Shown piece by piece: positions 19,026 to 28,414 of a stretch of 64,000 bases of DNA. Both the position numbers and the translations under genes were made by a program. The stretch covers positions 1 through 64,000 of the forward strand of contig NZ_WTYW01000001.1 in NCBI RefSeq assembly GCF_009827635.1, given 5' to 3'. Source of the DNA: Parapontixanthobacter aurantiacus (GTDB taxonomy: Bacteria; Pseudomonadota; Alphaproteobacteria; Sphingomonadales; Sphingomonadaceae). How positions within the stretch are numbered: the stretch's first letter is position 1; every line of letters begins with the position of its first letter. The notes beneath the pieces are model-generated. The model saw nothing but the letters and a program-made list of their open reading frames with translations, did no database searches and had not been told where the DNA came from.

Positions 19026-20047
19026 CTCTGCTGCTCGAGCCAAATAGCGATGGCCTCAAGCTCTTCTGCCGAAAGCATGTCGTAGCTCGGCATACGGTTG
19101 CCTGGTTTGATCGACTGGCTGTCGCCGATCCAGCCAATCATTGTGCCGCGATTGTTGGGCAGAATGCCTGCACCCAATGTCAAGCGGCTGCCGACGTGTG
19201 AGAGGTCAGGGCCGACGAGGCCGTTCGCCTGCGTTCCTGCAACGCGGTGGCAAGCTGCGCAGCCGCTGTCCATGAACAGCTGCCGTCCGGCGAGGCTCGC
19301 TCCTCTTTCTTGTGCTACCGCGGGCCGCACCTGCGGAACCGTTCCCGGCACCTCCTGGTCGGCCAGTTCCGGTCGCGCAGCCCTTCGCCCCGCAAGCCAC
19401 GCCCTCCAGTCCGCTGGCTCGTGGGCCACCGCGACAAAACCCATCAGGGCGTGCGGACCGCCACAATATTCGGCGCAGACACCGCCAAAGCGGCCGGGCC
19501 TGTCGGCCTGAATCACGAGTTCGTTCAACCGGCCGGGGATCATGTCTTCCTTGCCCGACAGGTTCGGCACCCAGAAGCTGTGGATGACATCCGCACTCGC
19601 TAGCTCGATCACCACCGGCCGGCCTACCGGAAGATGCAGCTCGTTCGCATCGCGCATGACTACGTCGCCGTTTTCGTCAAGATATTCGACCCCGAACCAC
19701 CACATGTAGCCGGTGACGCGAACCCGCATCGCATCTTCGGGCACAGGCTCGGTCAAGGACGCGGTAAGCGTCAGGCCCCAGACCAGCAGGCCGGTCAGCA
19801 CGACGCCCGGAAACGCGATGCCGCCGATCCAGACCGCCTTTTCGCCGCCCAGCCTGGCGCGCCAGCGCTCCGGTCCCTTGATGGCAACGTAAAGCGCGGC
19901 GACGACGATCCCCGTGACTACAACGCTCATGCCGATCAGCACCCAGGCGAGGATCACCACGCTATCGGCATAGGGCCCCGCGGGATCGAGAACCGGCGGC
20001 GGCCAGCCCCACCACGCGTCGAAAATATCGGAAGCAGCACTACTCAT
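19022..20047 (-). CDS. ctaC: cytochrome c oxidase subunit II with fused cytochrome c domain
   Basis: The 341-aa product has two N-terminal transmembrane helices, the cupredoxin domain with ADVIHSFWVP and the CuA motif CAEYCGGPHALMGF, and then a cytochrome c domain with CAACH near residue 260 and a distal Met in GNRMPSYDM. This is the caa3 architecture, where subunit II receives electrons by its own haem c. An ATG at 20047 overlaps the stop of the upstream cytochrome c gene by eight bases and was preferred over 20059. Confidence 0.92.
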   Translation of the reverse strand: MSSAASDIFDAWWGWPPPVLDPAGPYADSVVILAWVLIGMSVVVTGIVVAALYVAIKGPERWRARLGGEKAVWIGGIAFPGVVLTGLLVWGLTLTASLTEPVPEDAMRVRVTGYMWWFGVEYLDENGDVVMRDANELHLPVGRPVVIELASADVIHSFWVPNLSGKEDMIPGRLNELVIQADRPGRFGGVCAEYCGGPHALMGFVAVAHEPADWRAWLAGRRAARPELADQEVPGTVPQVRPAVAQERGASLAGRQLFMDSGCAACHRVAGTQANGLVGPDLSHVGSRLTLGAGILPNNRGTMIGWIGDSQSIKPGNRMPSYDMLSAEELEAIAIWLEQQR

Positions 20048-20423
20048 CGTCGAGACCATAGAGATAAGCCGCTACATCGCGAGACTCTTCTTCGGAGAGC
20101 GGCATGGCGGGCATGGTGGAACCAGGCTTTACCGCAGGCGCATTGCGCACGAAAGCGGCGAGATTTTCCGGCGTGTTGGGAACGGCTCCGGCAATCAGGC
20201 CGATATCGTCGAACCCGCGCAGCGAGGGTCCGAGGCGACCTTCCGGCCAGTCGATGCCGGGAATTTCGTGACAGGCGGCGCACCCAGTCCGTTCGATTGC
20301 GGCAAGCCCCCGCTCCATATTCTCAGCATCCGGAACGTAGCGTGGTCCGGGCGGCTCCTTGCAAGCCGCGAGACACAGCAAGATCGCCGCGACTGCGCGC
20401 CTTCGGTGCCTACGCAAATTCAC
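20040..20423 (-). CDS. cytochrome c lipoprotein
   Basis: The 127-aa product starts at GTG 20423, giving a basic N-terminus, a hydrophobic stretch and a lipobox ending in LAAC. One haem site, CAACH, is followed by a probable Met ligand in GSTMPAMPLSEEE. It is an exported, probably lipid-anchored monohaem cytochrome c likely to feed electrons to the oxidase. The upstream frame reaches 20588 but lacks a signal peptide, so the internal GTG was chosen. It is the first gene of the leftward oxidase operon and divergent from a dihaem cytochrome. Confidence 0.75.
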   Translation of the reverse strand: MNLRRHRRRAVAAILLCLAACKEPPGPRYVPDAENMERGLAAIERTGCAACHEIPGIDWPEGRLGPSLRGFDDIGLIAGAVPNTPENLAAFVRNAPAVKPGSTMPAMPLSEEESRDVAAYLYGLDDE

Positions 20424-20478
20424 GGTCGCTTCCGCATTGAGCGGGAACCGCCAAGGCAGCGCGACTGTTCCCGAGGCG

Positions 20479-21204
20479 ATGCGCAAGCCGTCCGCGATTT
20501 TTGCGAGCCTCATTCTCGCGACTGCTCTTTCTGCTTGCAGCGAAGCGGAACCGTCTACCGGCCGGTACGAGATTACGGGCGAGGTCATCGCGCTCAGCGG
20601 CGGGGACGCCGGAGCGCGCGGTGCCTGCGTGACCTGTCACGGGCTCAACGGTCAGGGGAACGGCAATCACGTCCCGCGAATAGCCGGGCTCGATCCGGGA
20701 TACCATCTGCGGCAACTTGAATATTTCGCCGAAGGGCAGCGCCGCCATCCGCAGATGACATGGATTGCCGATCATCTCGACTGGCCGGCACGGGAAAAGG
20801 TGGCGAATTACTACGCTTCGCTTCCTGTTCCCGATGACGCGGCGAGCGAGCCAAGTACTGAGAATTGCGGCGCTGCGGAGCTCTATCAAAGCGGTGATCC
20901 TTCGCGGGGCCTGCCCTCTTGCGCGAGCTGCCACGGTAGGGATGGCGCCGGCATCGGCCAAGGCAACCCGCCGCTGGCCGCCCAGCCGGCGCCATACCTC
21001 GAAGCGCAACTGAAAGCATGGGATGCGGGCGAGCGGTACGGCGATCCGAACAACACGATGACGCGCATCAGCCAGCTTCTGACGGAGCAGGAGATGGCTC
21101 GCCTGGCCGGCTATAGTTCGGCCCTCCCGGGTGCCAGTGGGTATCCGGCACCTCCGGCATCATGCCCTCGAACACGTCGTCTCGATCCCAGAAGTGGTGC
21201 TTGA
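20479..21204 (+). CDS. dihaem cytochrome c (c4-like) lipoprotein
   Basis: The 241-aa product has a signal with lipobox (ATALSAC) and two cytochrome c domains, haem sites CVTCH near residue 53 and CASCH near residue 148, the arrangement of cytochrome c4. It would carry electrons in the periplasm, probably between a quinol-oxidising complex and the caa3 oxidase. Its last 45 codons overlap the convergent cytochrome b gene and end in Pro/Arg-rich sequence not typical of c4; the natural stop may have been lost, so the true C-terminus may be near residue 200. Confidence 0.8.
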   Translation: MRKPSAIFASLILATALSACSEAEPSTGRYEITGEVIALSGGDAGARGACVTCHGLNGQGNGNHVPRIAGLDPGYHLRQLEYFAEGQRRHPQMTWIADHLDWPAREKVANYYASLPVPDDAASEPSTENCGAAELYQSGDPSRGLPSCASCHGRDGAGIGQGNPPLAAQPAPYLEAQLKAWDAGERYGDPNNTMTRISQLLTEQEMARLAGYSSALPGASGYPAPPASCPRTRRLDPRSGA

Positions 21205-21748
21205 TGGCCGCTAGGGCGTGCGCCGGAATGAGCAGGGTCAAAAGGATAACGCAGGTGACGTGAACGTCCATCGCTGCCTCCAGCACCCAGTACTGCAACT
21301 CGGGCGAAAAATCCTGGAACGGCATAGCAGGGACGGGAACGATCCCGGCTAAGTAAAGGTCTCTGGCGGGATAGATCGCCGACCACATCGCCCAGCCCGA
21401 CAATGGCAGAAGCGTGAAGAACAGATAGAAGATCGCGTGGATCGTATGCGCCACGACCGAGCGCCAGCCCTTGTTGTCGGCATCGTTGATCGGACCTGGC
21501 ACAATCAGGCGCCATAAAAGTCGTAGGGCGCCGAGCAGCAGCAGCGTCAACCCGATCTCGGAATGCAACTGGTAGGCGTCGAGCTTCTCCGCACCGACGA
21601 GATACCGCTGCATCGCCCATCCGGTGAACAACTGCCACGTGACGAGCGCCGCCATGATCCAATGAAAGGCAACGCCGACCGGCGTGTATTTTCCGCGGTT
21701 GCGATAACTGACCGACCATTCCTGCCATTGCTGAATCCACGGCTTCAT
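21068..21748 (-). CDS. b561-type di-haem cytochrome b
   Basis: The 226-aa product has four hydrophobic helices with His residues suited to bind two haems: AFHWIMAALVTWQLFTGWAM, YQLHSEIGLTLLLLG, VVAHTIHAIFYLFFTLLPL and VHVTCVILLTLLIPAHALAA. This is the cytochrome b561/Ni-hydrogenase-b-like fold found in small quinol or cytochrome c reductases. The start ATG at 21748 overlaps the stop of the CtaG-like gene (ATGA). Next to a dihaem cytochrome c it may form a quinol-to-cytochrome c route into the oxidase. Confidence 0.78.
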   Translation of the reverse strand: MKPWIQQWQEWSVSYRNRGKYTPVGVAFHWIMAALVTWQLFTGWAMQRYLVGAEKLDAYQLHSEIGLTLLLLGALRLLWRLIVPGPINDADNKGWRSVVAHTIHAIFYLFFTLLPLSGWAMWSAIYPARDLYLAGIVPVPAMPFQDFSPELQYWVLEAAMDVHVTCVILLTLLIPAHALAAIKHHFWDRDDVFEGMMPEVPDTHWHPGGPNYSRPGEPSPAPSEAG

Positions 21749-22482
21749 CGGACAAGCGTCGGTTGCATCGAACGGTATAGCATGGTCAGGGCAATCAGCA
21801 GGTAGGCGCCAGAGGCAGGGGCCCACATTATTAGTCCGGCGACTTGTTGGTCCTCCAGCGGCGTCCATCCCCAAGCCTGTGTAGATTGGAAATGGGGAGC
21901 GTAGAACGCGCGTCCTGCAAAGGTAAGTAAAGCGCCTAGCGCTCCCATCTGCACCATCGTCGCTAGCGTTGCTGCGACCGCCGCTGGAGCATTCGCCTGT
22001 CGCATGGATGCCCACCAACAGGCGGCGCTGGCCGTGATGCTTAACTGCATCATCCAGAATATCGCATCATTCGAAAGCGCCGCCGCATAAGCCGGTGGCG
22101 CGTGCCAGAACCAGAAGACAAGCGCCTGCGCTCCGGTGAGCAGTTTCAGGGAGGCAGGCCCAATACGCCTCTCGAGCGCCAGGCTATCGACCAGCAGCGG
22201 GGCGAGAAGCAACGCCAATGCGGCGTGGTGGATGGCGCGAACCGTGAAGAGAGCCGACCCAAGCGCACATAGCGGCGAGACGAAGAGAGCGAGAATGACG
22301 AGCACTGCACCAAACTGGCTGCTTTTCGCCTCTGGCGCTCGCCGCCATGCGAGAATTAAACCGCCACCCAATATAGCCAACAGCAACGGATCAAAATTCC
22401 AACTCCCGGCCCAGCTTTCCGGACTGGGCGCAACCCCACAATAAGGGACCCACGAATGCGCATGACCGTGCATATGGCGCAC
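21745..22482 (-). CDS. ctaG: caa3-type oxidase assembly factor, CtaG family
   Basis: The 245-aa product has about six to seven membrane helices. The stretches FTVRAIHHAALALLLAPLL and FWFWHAPPAYAAAL match the caa3_CtaG family involved in assembling the caa3 oxidase copper/haem centre. It is the first gene of a two-gene leftward unit with the cytochrome b (4-bp ATGA overlap). It is distinct from the Cox11-type CtaG of aa3 oxidases. Confidence 0.8.
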   Translation of the reverse strand: MRHMHGHAHSWVPYCGVAPSPESWAGSWNFDPLLLAILGGGLILAWRRAPEAKSSQFGAVLVILALFVSPLCALGSALFTVRAIHHAALALLLAPLLVDSLALERRIGPASLKLLTGAQALVFWFWHAPPAYAAALSNDAIFWMMQLSITASAACWWASMRQANAPAAVAATLATMVQMGALGALLTFAGRAFYAPHFQSTQAWGWTPLEDQQVAGLIMWAPASGAYLLIALTMLYRSMQPTLVR

Positions 22483-22763
22483 CGTAAGTCCATTGTCAGA
22501 TTATGCAAAGCCCATCGGGATTTCACAGGATATTCGGTCGCCAGCGATTTGTTGAAAACGAAAGCTCCCGTTGTTTTCCTGCATTGAACTCCTCCGTTTG
22601 AGCGTTGTCATAAACAGCGACGAGTTCGCGGCCTTGCTGGCTCGGTCTAACACAGGGCGGCTCTCTGTTTCTCGGCACAAACCGGCACTTTGTCCATTGT
22701 CTCAGCGAGGAAAAAGGAAGGGCGCAGCAGGCGCTTTCCCGCTGCGTCCGGGAAGGATGGCAG

Positions 22764-24734
22764 ATGGACAATGCACAAAATCGCCGCAACCGGATGGTGG
22801 AAAGCCAGATAGAAGCTCGCGGAATAACCGATCCCGACATTCTGGACGCGTTCCGCACGGTGCCGAGGGAAAACTTCGTGCCCGACAACCTCTCCGAATT
22901 CGCCTACGACGATGGTCCTCTGCCTATCGGCGACGACCAGACGATCTCGCAGCCCTATATCGTTGCCTCGATGATCGAAGCGGCGGAAATCGAACCCTCT
23001 GACCGGGTTCTCGAAGTGGGGGCGGGCTCCGGCTACGCCGCGGCCGTCATGTCGCGCATCGCGGAAGAGATCTTCGCCGTCGAACGTTTCGAAAAACTCG
23101 CCCGCACCGCGCGGGAAAGGATAAGTGCACTCGGCTATGACAATTGCACCATCATCACAGGCGACGGTATGCAGGGTCTTGAGGAAGAAGCGCCTTTCGA
23201 TGCCATCCTGGTTGCCGCGCGTATCGAGGATGTGCCCGCCGCACTGAAGCAGCAACTTGCCATAGGGGGACGTCTGATAATCCCCGTGGGCGACGAAGAT
23301 CTCCAGCAGCTCACGTGTATCACCCGCAAGCAGACAGACGAATGGGAAACGCGCGAGATTGCGCCCGTGCGCTTCGTGCCGCTCCTCCCCGGTTCCGTGG
23401 CCGAGGACGGTTCGCGCGCAGCCAGCAATCATGAGGCTTCGTCCAGTCTTACAACGCCGGAACTTCTGGCTGAAACAGGCGAGCAGCTGAAAGGTATCGA
23501 CGATGCTGGTTTCGCCGCTGCTTTCGATCGCTTTGCGGACAGGCGCGTGGTGATGCTGGGGGAGGCAAGCCACGGGACGGAAGAGTTCTACCGCGCCCGC
23601 GCCGCGATCACGCGCCGTTTCGTCGAGAAGCACGGCTTCACCATCGTCGCGGTGGAGGGCGACTGGCCCGATGCCGCTGCCTACGACCGGCTGATCCGGA
23701 ACAAACCCGCAAGCAGAAGAAGTCGGCAGCCGTTCCAGCGCTTCCCCACGTGGATGTGGCGTAACACCGTCATGCCGGGTCTCCTGCGGGACCTGAAGGC
23801 GGTCAACGCGGAGAAATCTCCTGAAATGCAGGCCGGCTTCTACGGCCTCGACATCTACAACATGCACGCCTCGATCAATGCCATCCTGGCCTATCTCGAC
23901 GAGAATGACCCGGAGGCGGCCGAAGTTGCGCGCGAGCGCTACGGATGCCTTACTCCCTGGCAGGCAGACCCTGCCACCTATGGCCGGGCGGCCATGCGTT
24001 CGGGGTTTGCCGAATGCGAGCAACCCGTCATCGAGCAATGCCGGGAACTGCTCGAAAAGGCGCTCGAGATGGATGGCGCAAGCTTCGATGCGGCCATGAA
24101 CGCGCGGCTGGTCGCCTCGGCAGAACGCTATTACCGCATAATGTACTATGGCGGTGCCGAGAGCTGGAACCTGCGGGACAGCCATATGGCGGAAACGCTG
24201 GAATACCTGCTGCAGCAACGCGGACCCGGTGCAAAGGCCCTGGTCTGGGCGCACAACAGCCATATCGGGGATGCCCGCGCGACCGAAATGGGGCGGGTGC
24301 GCTCGGAGCACAACATCGGCCAGCTCGCGCGCGAGAAATGGGGCGACGAAGTCGCTCTCATCGGCTTCGGGACACACGACGGGACAGTAACTGCCGCCAG
24401 CGACTGGGACGGCGAACACGAGACGATGACCGTCAATCCCTCGCGCCGCGACAGCTACGAGAGGCTTTGCCACGATAGCGGGAAGTCACCGATGCTGCTC
24501 GATTTCAAGGCCGCTTCGGTAGTTGCCCAGCGCCTTGCGAAGCCTCGGCTGGAACGCTTCATCGGGGTTATCTATCGCCCCGAGACTGAGCGGTGGAGTC
24601 ACTACGCCGAGGCGGTCCTTCCTCAGCAGTTCGACGCTTATTGCTGGTTCGACAGAACACGTGCCTTGCAGCCGCTTGCGGAGTACGAGCCCCGCGGGGA
24701 AAGTGCAGACGACCTGTATCCCTTTGGCCTCTAG
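22764..24734 (+). CDS. pcm: protein-L-isoaspartate methyltransferase fused to erythromycin-esterase domain
   Basis: The 656-aa product has two domains. Residues 1-220 are PCMT, which methylates isoaspartyl residues for repair: VESQIEARGITD, VPRENFVPD and the SAM motif VLEVGAGSGYAAAV. Residues about 245-650 are an erythromycin-esterase-like (EreA/B, Cas-succinyl-like) hydrolase: MLGEASHGTEEFYRAR with catalytic-type Glu and His, EGDWPDAAAYDRL and AHNSHIGDARATEMG. Stand-alone esterase-like proteins of this type often occur in stress gene sets; the true substrate is usually unknown and need not be an antibiotic. The ATG follows GGAAGGATGGCAG, giving a plausible start. Confidence 0.88.
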   Translation: MDNAQNRRNRMVESQIEARGITDPDILDAFRTVPRENFVPDNLSEFAYDDGPLPIGDDQTISQPYIVASMIEAAEIEPSDRVLEVGAGSGYAAAVMSRIAEEIFAVERFEKLARTARERISALGYDNCTIITGDGMQGLEEEAPFDAILVAARIEDVPAALKQQLAIGGRLIIPVGDEDLQQLTCITRKQTDEWETREIAPVRFVPLLPGSVAEDGSRAASNHEASSSLTTPELLAETGEQLKGIDDAGFAAAFDRFADRRVVMLGEASHGTEEFYRARAAITRRFVEKHGFTIVAVEGDWPDAAAYDRLIRNKPASRRSRQPFQRFPTWMWRNTVMPGLLRDLKAVNAEKSPEMQAGFYGLDIYNMHASINAILAYLDENDPEAAEVARERYGCLTPWQADPATYGRAAMRSGFAECEQPVIEQCRELLEKALEMDGASFDAAMNARLVASAERYYRIMYYGGAESWNLRDSHMAETLEYLLQQRGPGAKALVWAHNSHIGDARATEMGRVRSEHNIGQLAREKWGDEVALIGFGTHDGTVTAASDWDGEHETMTVNPSRRDSYERLCHDSGKSPMLLDFKAASVVAQRLAKPRLERFIGVIYRPETERWSHYAEAVLPQQFDAYCWFDRTRALQPLAEYEPRGESADDLYPFGL

Positions 24735-25002
24735 CACTAAGTTCGAACATGGGCGGTTAGCGCAACTCCTTCCGGCGATGCACTTGGCACGAATAGTAGC
24801 TTATCATTCCGCCGCAGTGCGCGAGATTGTCGTGGGGTTGCGCTGCACCCGCGTCCGGCATGAAGGTCGCGCATCCGCATCATCCAAAAAGGGTCCGCTT
24901 GTGCCAACTGATCGTCTGCTGGGGACAGTTTTCGGGCTCGTAAGACTTGTCAATAGCCGACGTGGAGCGGTTTGCCCGCGATCGAGCGATCGCTCTTTTC
25001 GA

Positions 25003-25980
25003 TCATAATAAGTCTGCGGTGACTGCCGTATACCCTACGTAAGCGGCCACAAGGACGAAGCCTTCGGGCCGAGAGAGCTTTCCGCCGGTAAACGCGAAGA
25101 GCATGACGATCACGGAAACAGCCAGGAGCACCAACAGGTCGAACTGAAGTATGCTGCCCGGAATTTGAGTCGGGGCGACGATTCCGGTCACTCCTCCGAT
25201 GAAGAGCACGTTGTAGATGTTCGAGCCGAGAACGTTGCCCAGCGCTATCTCACCTTGACGTTTGATGGCGGCAATGGCGGATGTGACAAGTTCCGGCAGG
25301 GACGTGCCCACGGCCACGACCGTCAGGCCGATAACCTCGTCAGACACGCCAAGGCTCGCCGAGATCGCAATAGCTGCATCAACGAGCAAGCTGCCACCCG
25401 AGACAATAAGCGCTATTCCAGCGACGAAAAATACGGTGGCGAGCGCAATGGGTCCCCGAAGCTTGGTTTCCGGGATTAGCGCCGGGTCGATCTCTTCGAG
25501 GGCCATGGCCTTGTCGTAAATCGCACTATGAGCCGCGCCAGCCTTTTCCTGGCGGAAGGCGAGATAGACGTATGCGAACATGCCGACGACGAGGAGGATA
25601 CCCGCGCCGCGGGTAAGCCCGATCGTGTATCCTGCGAGGATGAGCAGCAGAGCGCAGACAAGCCCTACTCCGCCGTCGCGCCAGAGGACCCCGCGGGGGA
25701 CCGCAAAGGGAGAAAGCACAACCGCCAGACCAAGGATGAGAAGTATGTTGGCAATGTTCGAGCCCACTATGTTGCCGAGGGCAATACCCGGCGAGCCAGC
25801 CAAGGCAGCTTGGACGCTCGCCGCCAGTTCGGGCATGGAAGTGCCCATCCCGACGATCGTGAGACCGATGAGCATTGGCGAAAGACCAAAGTGTTCGGCA
25901 ATCCGAACCGCGCCCCTCACCAGCAGCTCTCCCCCGGCGATCAGGAGAACCAGACCGACAGCAAGCACCACGTATGTCAT
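25003..25980 (-). CDS. calcium/sodium antiporter (CaCA family)
   Basis: The 325-aa product shows the two inverted alpha repeats of CaCA exchangers: GMGTSMPELAASV with GNIVGSNIANI, and VAVGTSLPELVTS with GNVLGSNIYNV. About ten helices place it in the inner membrane. It exports Ca2+ (or another cation) against Na+ or H+. The ATG overlaps the stop of the upstream small gene (ATGA), forming a two-gene unit. Confidence 0.9.
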   Translation of the reverse strand: MTYVVLAVGLVLLIAGGELLVRGAVRIAEHFGLSPMLIGLTIVGMGTSMPELAASVQAALAGSPGIALGNIVGSNIANILLILGLAVVLSPFAVPRGVLWRDGGVGLVCALLLILAGYTIGLTRGAGILLVVGMFAYVYLAFRQEKAGAAHSAIYDKAMALEEIDPALIPETKLRGPIALATVFFVAGIALIVSGGSLLVDAAIAISASLGVSDEVIGLTVVAVGTSLPELVTSAIAAIKRQGEIALGNVLGSNIYNVLFIGGVTGIVAPTQIPGSILQFDLLVLLAVSVIVMLFAFTGGKLSRPEGFVLVAAYVGYTAVTADLL

Positions 25981-26228
25981 GGCAGGAGGTCCAATGCTAT
26001 GCGAAGACCGCCGAGCAGGGCTGCAATCGCAGTTGCTAAAGCGGCGCGAGCATTCAGAATACGAGCGCGATTGAGCGCGGTCACGAGGCGGTTCAGATCC
26101 GCATGGTTGAAATCTTCGAACTTGCTGACCCTGCGCTGCGGTTTCCCCGCAGCTTGCAGCCAGAACCAGGCTGACAGTACTGCCGCCACGACGATCGTCA
26201 CGTCCAATGCGTAGATCGCTAGCTCCAT
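25977..26228 (-). CDS. small membrane protein, unknown function
   Basis: The 83-aa product has an N-terminal helix (about residues 5-25), a polar middle with HADLNRLVTALNRARILNARAA, and a C-terminal hydrophobic stretch. No family is recognised. Four-base overlap with the antiporter gene argues it is translated and functionally linked to it. Confidence 0.55.
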   Translation of the reverse strand: MELAIYALDVTIVVAAVLSAWFWLQAAGKPQRRVSKFEDFNHADLNRLVTALNRARILNARAALATAIAALLGGLRIALDLLP

Positions 26229-26488
26229 CGGAACTCTCCCGAGAAACGGAGTTGCGCGTCGCTTAGAATATTTTTGAATTTCATCTCGAACCTCGTCCGA
26301 TCAAATGATCTTGAAAAACCACTTGTTCCGACATCGCGATGCAAGGGAAGCTATCGCCAGAGGGGCCCGGTAACCCGTGTCAAATACGACATCCGCCAAG
26401 GTTTACAAGTGCTGCTTCGTCGCGCAGTTCCCATTACACGGAAAGTCCGGACGACGGCCTGTGACAACGCCTTCCAGATGGAAAACAA

Positions 26489-27310
26489 ATGAACTTCGAA
26501 ATTCCTTCAGCCCTTTACACATCCGATGTGTTCGCCTCGGTTTCCCTTATCCTCGTTCTGTTGGCCGCGAGGCTGATCGCGGGCCGCGCCCTGCGGCGGA
26601 GAGACAATCTCACGCAGCAGGTTGCGCGCCGCTGGACCGCGATTGTCCGGAACGTGCTCATCCTTGTATTGATGATCGGTCTCGTCATGATCTGGGCACC
26701 GCAGCTGCGAACTTTCGCCTTGTCGCTGACAGCGGTCGCAGTTGCGATCGTCGTGGCAACCAAGGAATTGATCCTATGCCTTTCCGGCGCTGCCCTTCGC
26801 ACGTTTACGCGCGCGTTCTCGGTGGGAGACGTGATCGAGGTAGGCACGACGAAGGGTGAAGTTCTCGATCTCAACCTGCTGGCAACGCGGTTGAAGGAAT
26901 TCGAAAGTACTGATGGATCGATCGTGCCGACTGGCCGGACGATTACTCTTCCTTACAGCTTGTTGTTCACTCTACCTGCGAAGGTCTTGCCTCGCGCAAC
27001 AGGGACTATCGAGCATGCCTTCGACATGACCTTCGAGCCTGACGCCGATATCTTCGCCATGAGCAGGGAACTGCTAGATACCGCGGAAATGGCGCTGGCC
27101 AAGAACATTGCCGACACCACCATCGCGACTTCCTCAGAAGAACAGCGCGCTCGTTGCCGGATCAACTTCGGGACAAGTGAGATCGGCAAGTATCGTCTCG
27201 AGATCACTTTGATCGGTCCGCTGCCCGATCCACAAGGCGCCGAGAATATGGTTGCCTGTGCAATTGGCTCGCTGTTGCATTCGCGGCGAACAATTGCGGC
27301 GGAGGTATAG
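26489..27310 (+). CDS. MscS-family small-conductance mechanosensitive channel
   Basis: The 273-aa product has two to three N-terminal helices, a pore-type helix (SLTAVAVAIVVATKELILCLSG) and the beta domain start FSVGDVIEVGTTKGEVLDLNLLATRL, which matches MscS beta-barrel sequence (D-x-I-x-V...G-x-V). It resembles the short YbdG/YnaI branch more than E. coli MscS. Such channels release solutes on osmotic downshift. It stands divergent from the antiporter pair. Confidence 0.75.
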   Translation: MNFEIPSALYTSDVFASVSLILVLLAARLIAGRALRRRDNLTQQVARRWTAIVRNVLILVLMIGLVMIWAPQLRTFALSLTAVAVAIVVATKELILCLSGAALRTFTRAFSVGDVIEVGTTKGEVLDLNLLATRLKEFESTDGSIVPTGRTITLPYSLLFTLPAKVLPRATGTIEHAFDMTFEPDADIFAMSRELLDTAEMALAKNIADTTIATSSEEQRARCRINFGTSEIGKYRLEITLIGPLPDPQGAENMVACAIGSLLHSRRTIAAEV

Positions 27311-27484
27311 GTTTAATGAGTGCAACATCGCGGCGTGCCAGAAGGTAGCTTTCTAAGCTTCAACCATCGGAACCGGACTGTCTACAAACGGCTTAAATGC
27401 GGTCATGTAGTCAAAGTCCGTTCTGAGAATCGTGCGCGCACCTTCGTCAACGCTCCGCAGCCCTACCCTCATACGCCGCTTTCT

Positions 27485-28414
27485 TCAGTCCGCTTCACGA
27501 ATAAGCCAGGCATTGCTTTGAGTTCGCGCAAGGTCAAGCAGGTTCCCCATGACCAGGTTCACGTCGATCAGATGCAGCCCCATGTCAGGGTTGATTTCGC
27601 CGTCGGTATAGATGTCGCCGGTAATATCGTCGGTCCGCGCGTCGTCCGGGTCGGCCTTTATACGGATCGTCAGATATTGGCCCCGTTCGTTCGATACGCA
27701 CTCGCCAGTCAACAGGCCAGGGACGGAGGCGAAGGGTGTGTCGATCGTGCGCCCGTCGGTGGTCCATTCGGGGACCGGCCCGCCCATCAGCGCGGCGGTG
27801 GTCAGGTACGAATGCAAGAGCGCTTCGCCGCCTGCCGGGGCAGCCGGATTTACGCAGGCGATGGCCATGCCCGGGCGTGATGTAGCGGCATAGTCGTTGA
27901 CGGGGCCGAGAGTGTTGCGGAAACTGCGATAGGCGACGATGCATCCGGTTTCGCCCATGTCGGTGCAGAGCGGCATGGTCTGGAAATCTCCGCCGACCAC
28001 CTCGCCTTCGGGAACGAGCACGCTGGTACCGTTGAGGTAAGCGGCCACGATGAGGTTTTGAACTGGTTCGCCGTCGATTTCGGTCTTGATGAGTTGGGTT
28101 AGCATGCGCGAGCCCTGCGAGTGGCCGATCAGGATGACACCGCGGCCGTTGTTGTGATTGGCGAGATAGTAGTTCCATGCGTCGACGACGTCGCCATAAG
28201 CGGTGCGGAATGCCGGAACGATCTCAGCGCGCGGAATTTGGCCCGACGTACCGCGCAATGTGATCTGCCGGTATTTCGGCGCGTACATCTGGCAGACGTC
28301 GGCGAAGCGGGCAAGCTGCTGCTGTACGACGCGGGTCTCTTCAACCCCCGCGTTCCAGTCCGCAGCGGCCAATGCTCGTTGAATATGACTGGTTGATACC
28401 GGCACGGATAGCAT
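27485..28414 (-). pseudogene. DUF3089 alpha/beta-hydrolase, 5'-truncated
   Basis: The remaining frame covers most of a DUF3089 (lipase-like) protein: QQQLARFADVCQMYAPKYRQ, the nucleophile elbow VILIGHSQGSRMLTQLI and NGTSVLVPEGEVVGGDF with TGCIVAYRSF. The N-terminal part (signal peptide and FYVYPTVS-like strand) is missing. The first residues (LSVPVSTSHIQ) look like a broken remnant of it, and upstream bases show no continuation. It ends the left half of the island, directly before the pectin locus. Remote chance that ATG 28414 gives a short working enzyme. Confidence 0.65.

Noticed and set aside
22647-24473. 608-aa minus-strand frame opposite the pcm-esterase gene
   Set aside because: Shadow of a high-GC gene whose forward frame has full catalytic motifs.
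24970-25002. Palindrome GAGCGATCGCTC followed by TTTT as a terminator between pcm-esterase and the antiporter
   Set aside because: The palindrome leaves no loop, so the hairpin would be only a few pairs; too weak to call.
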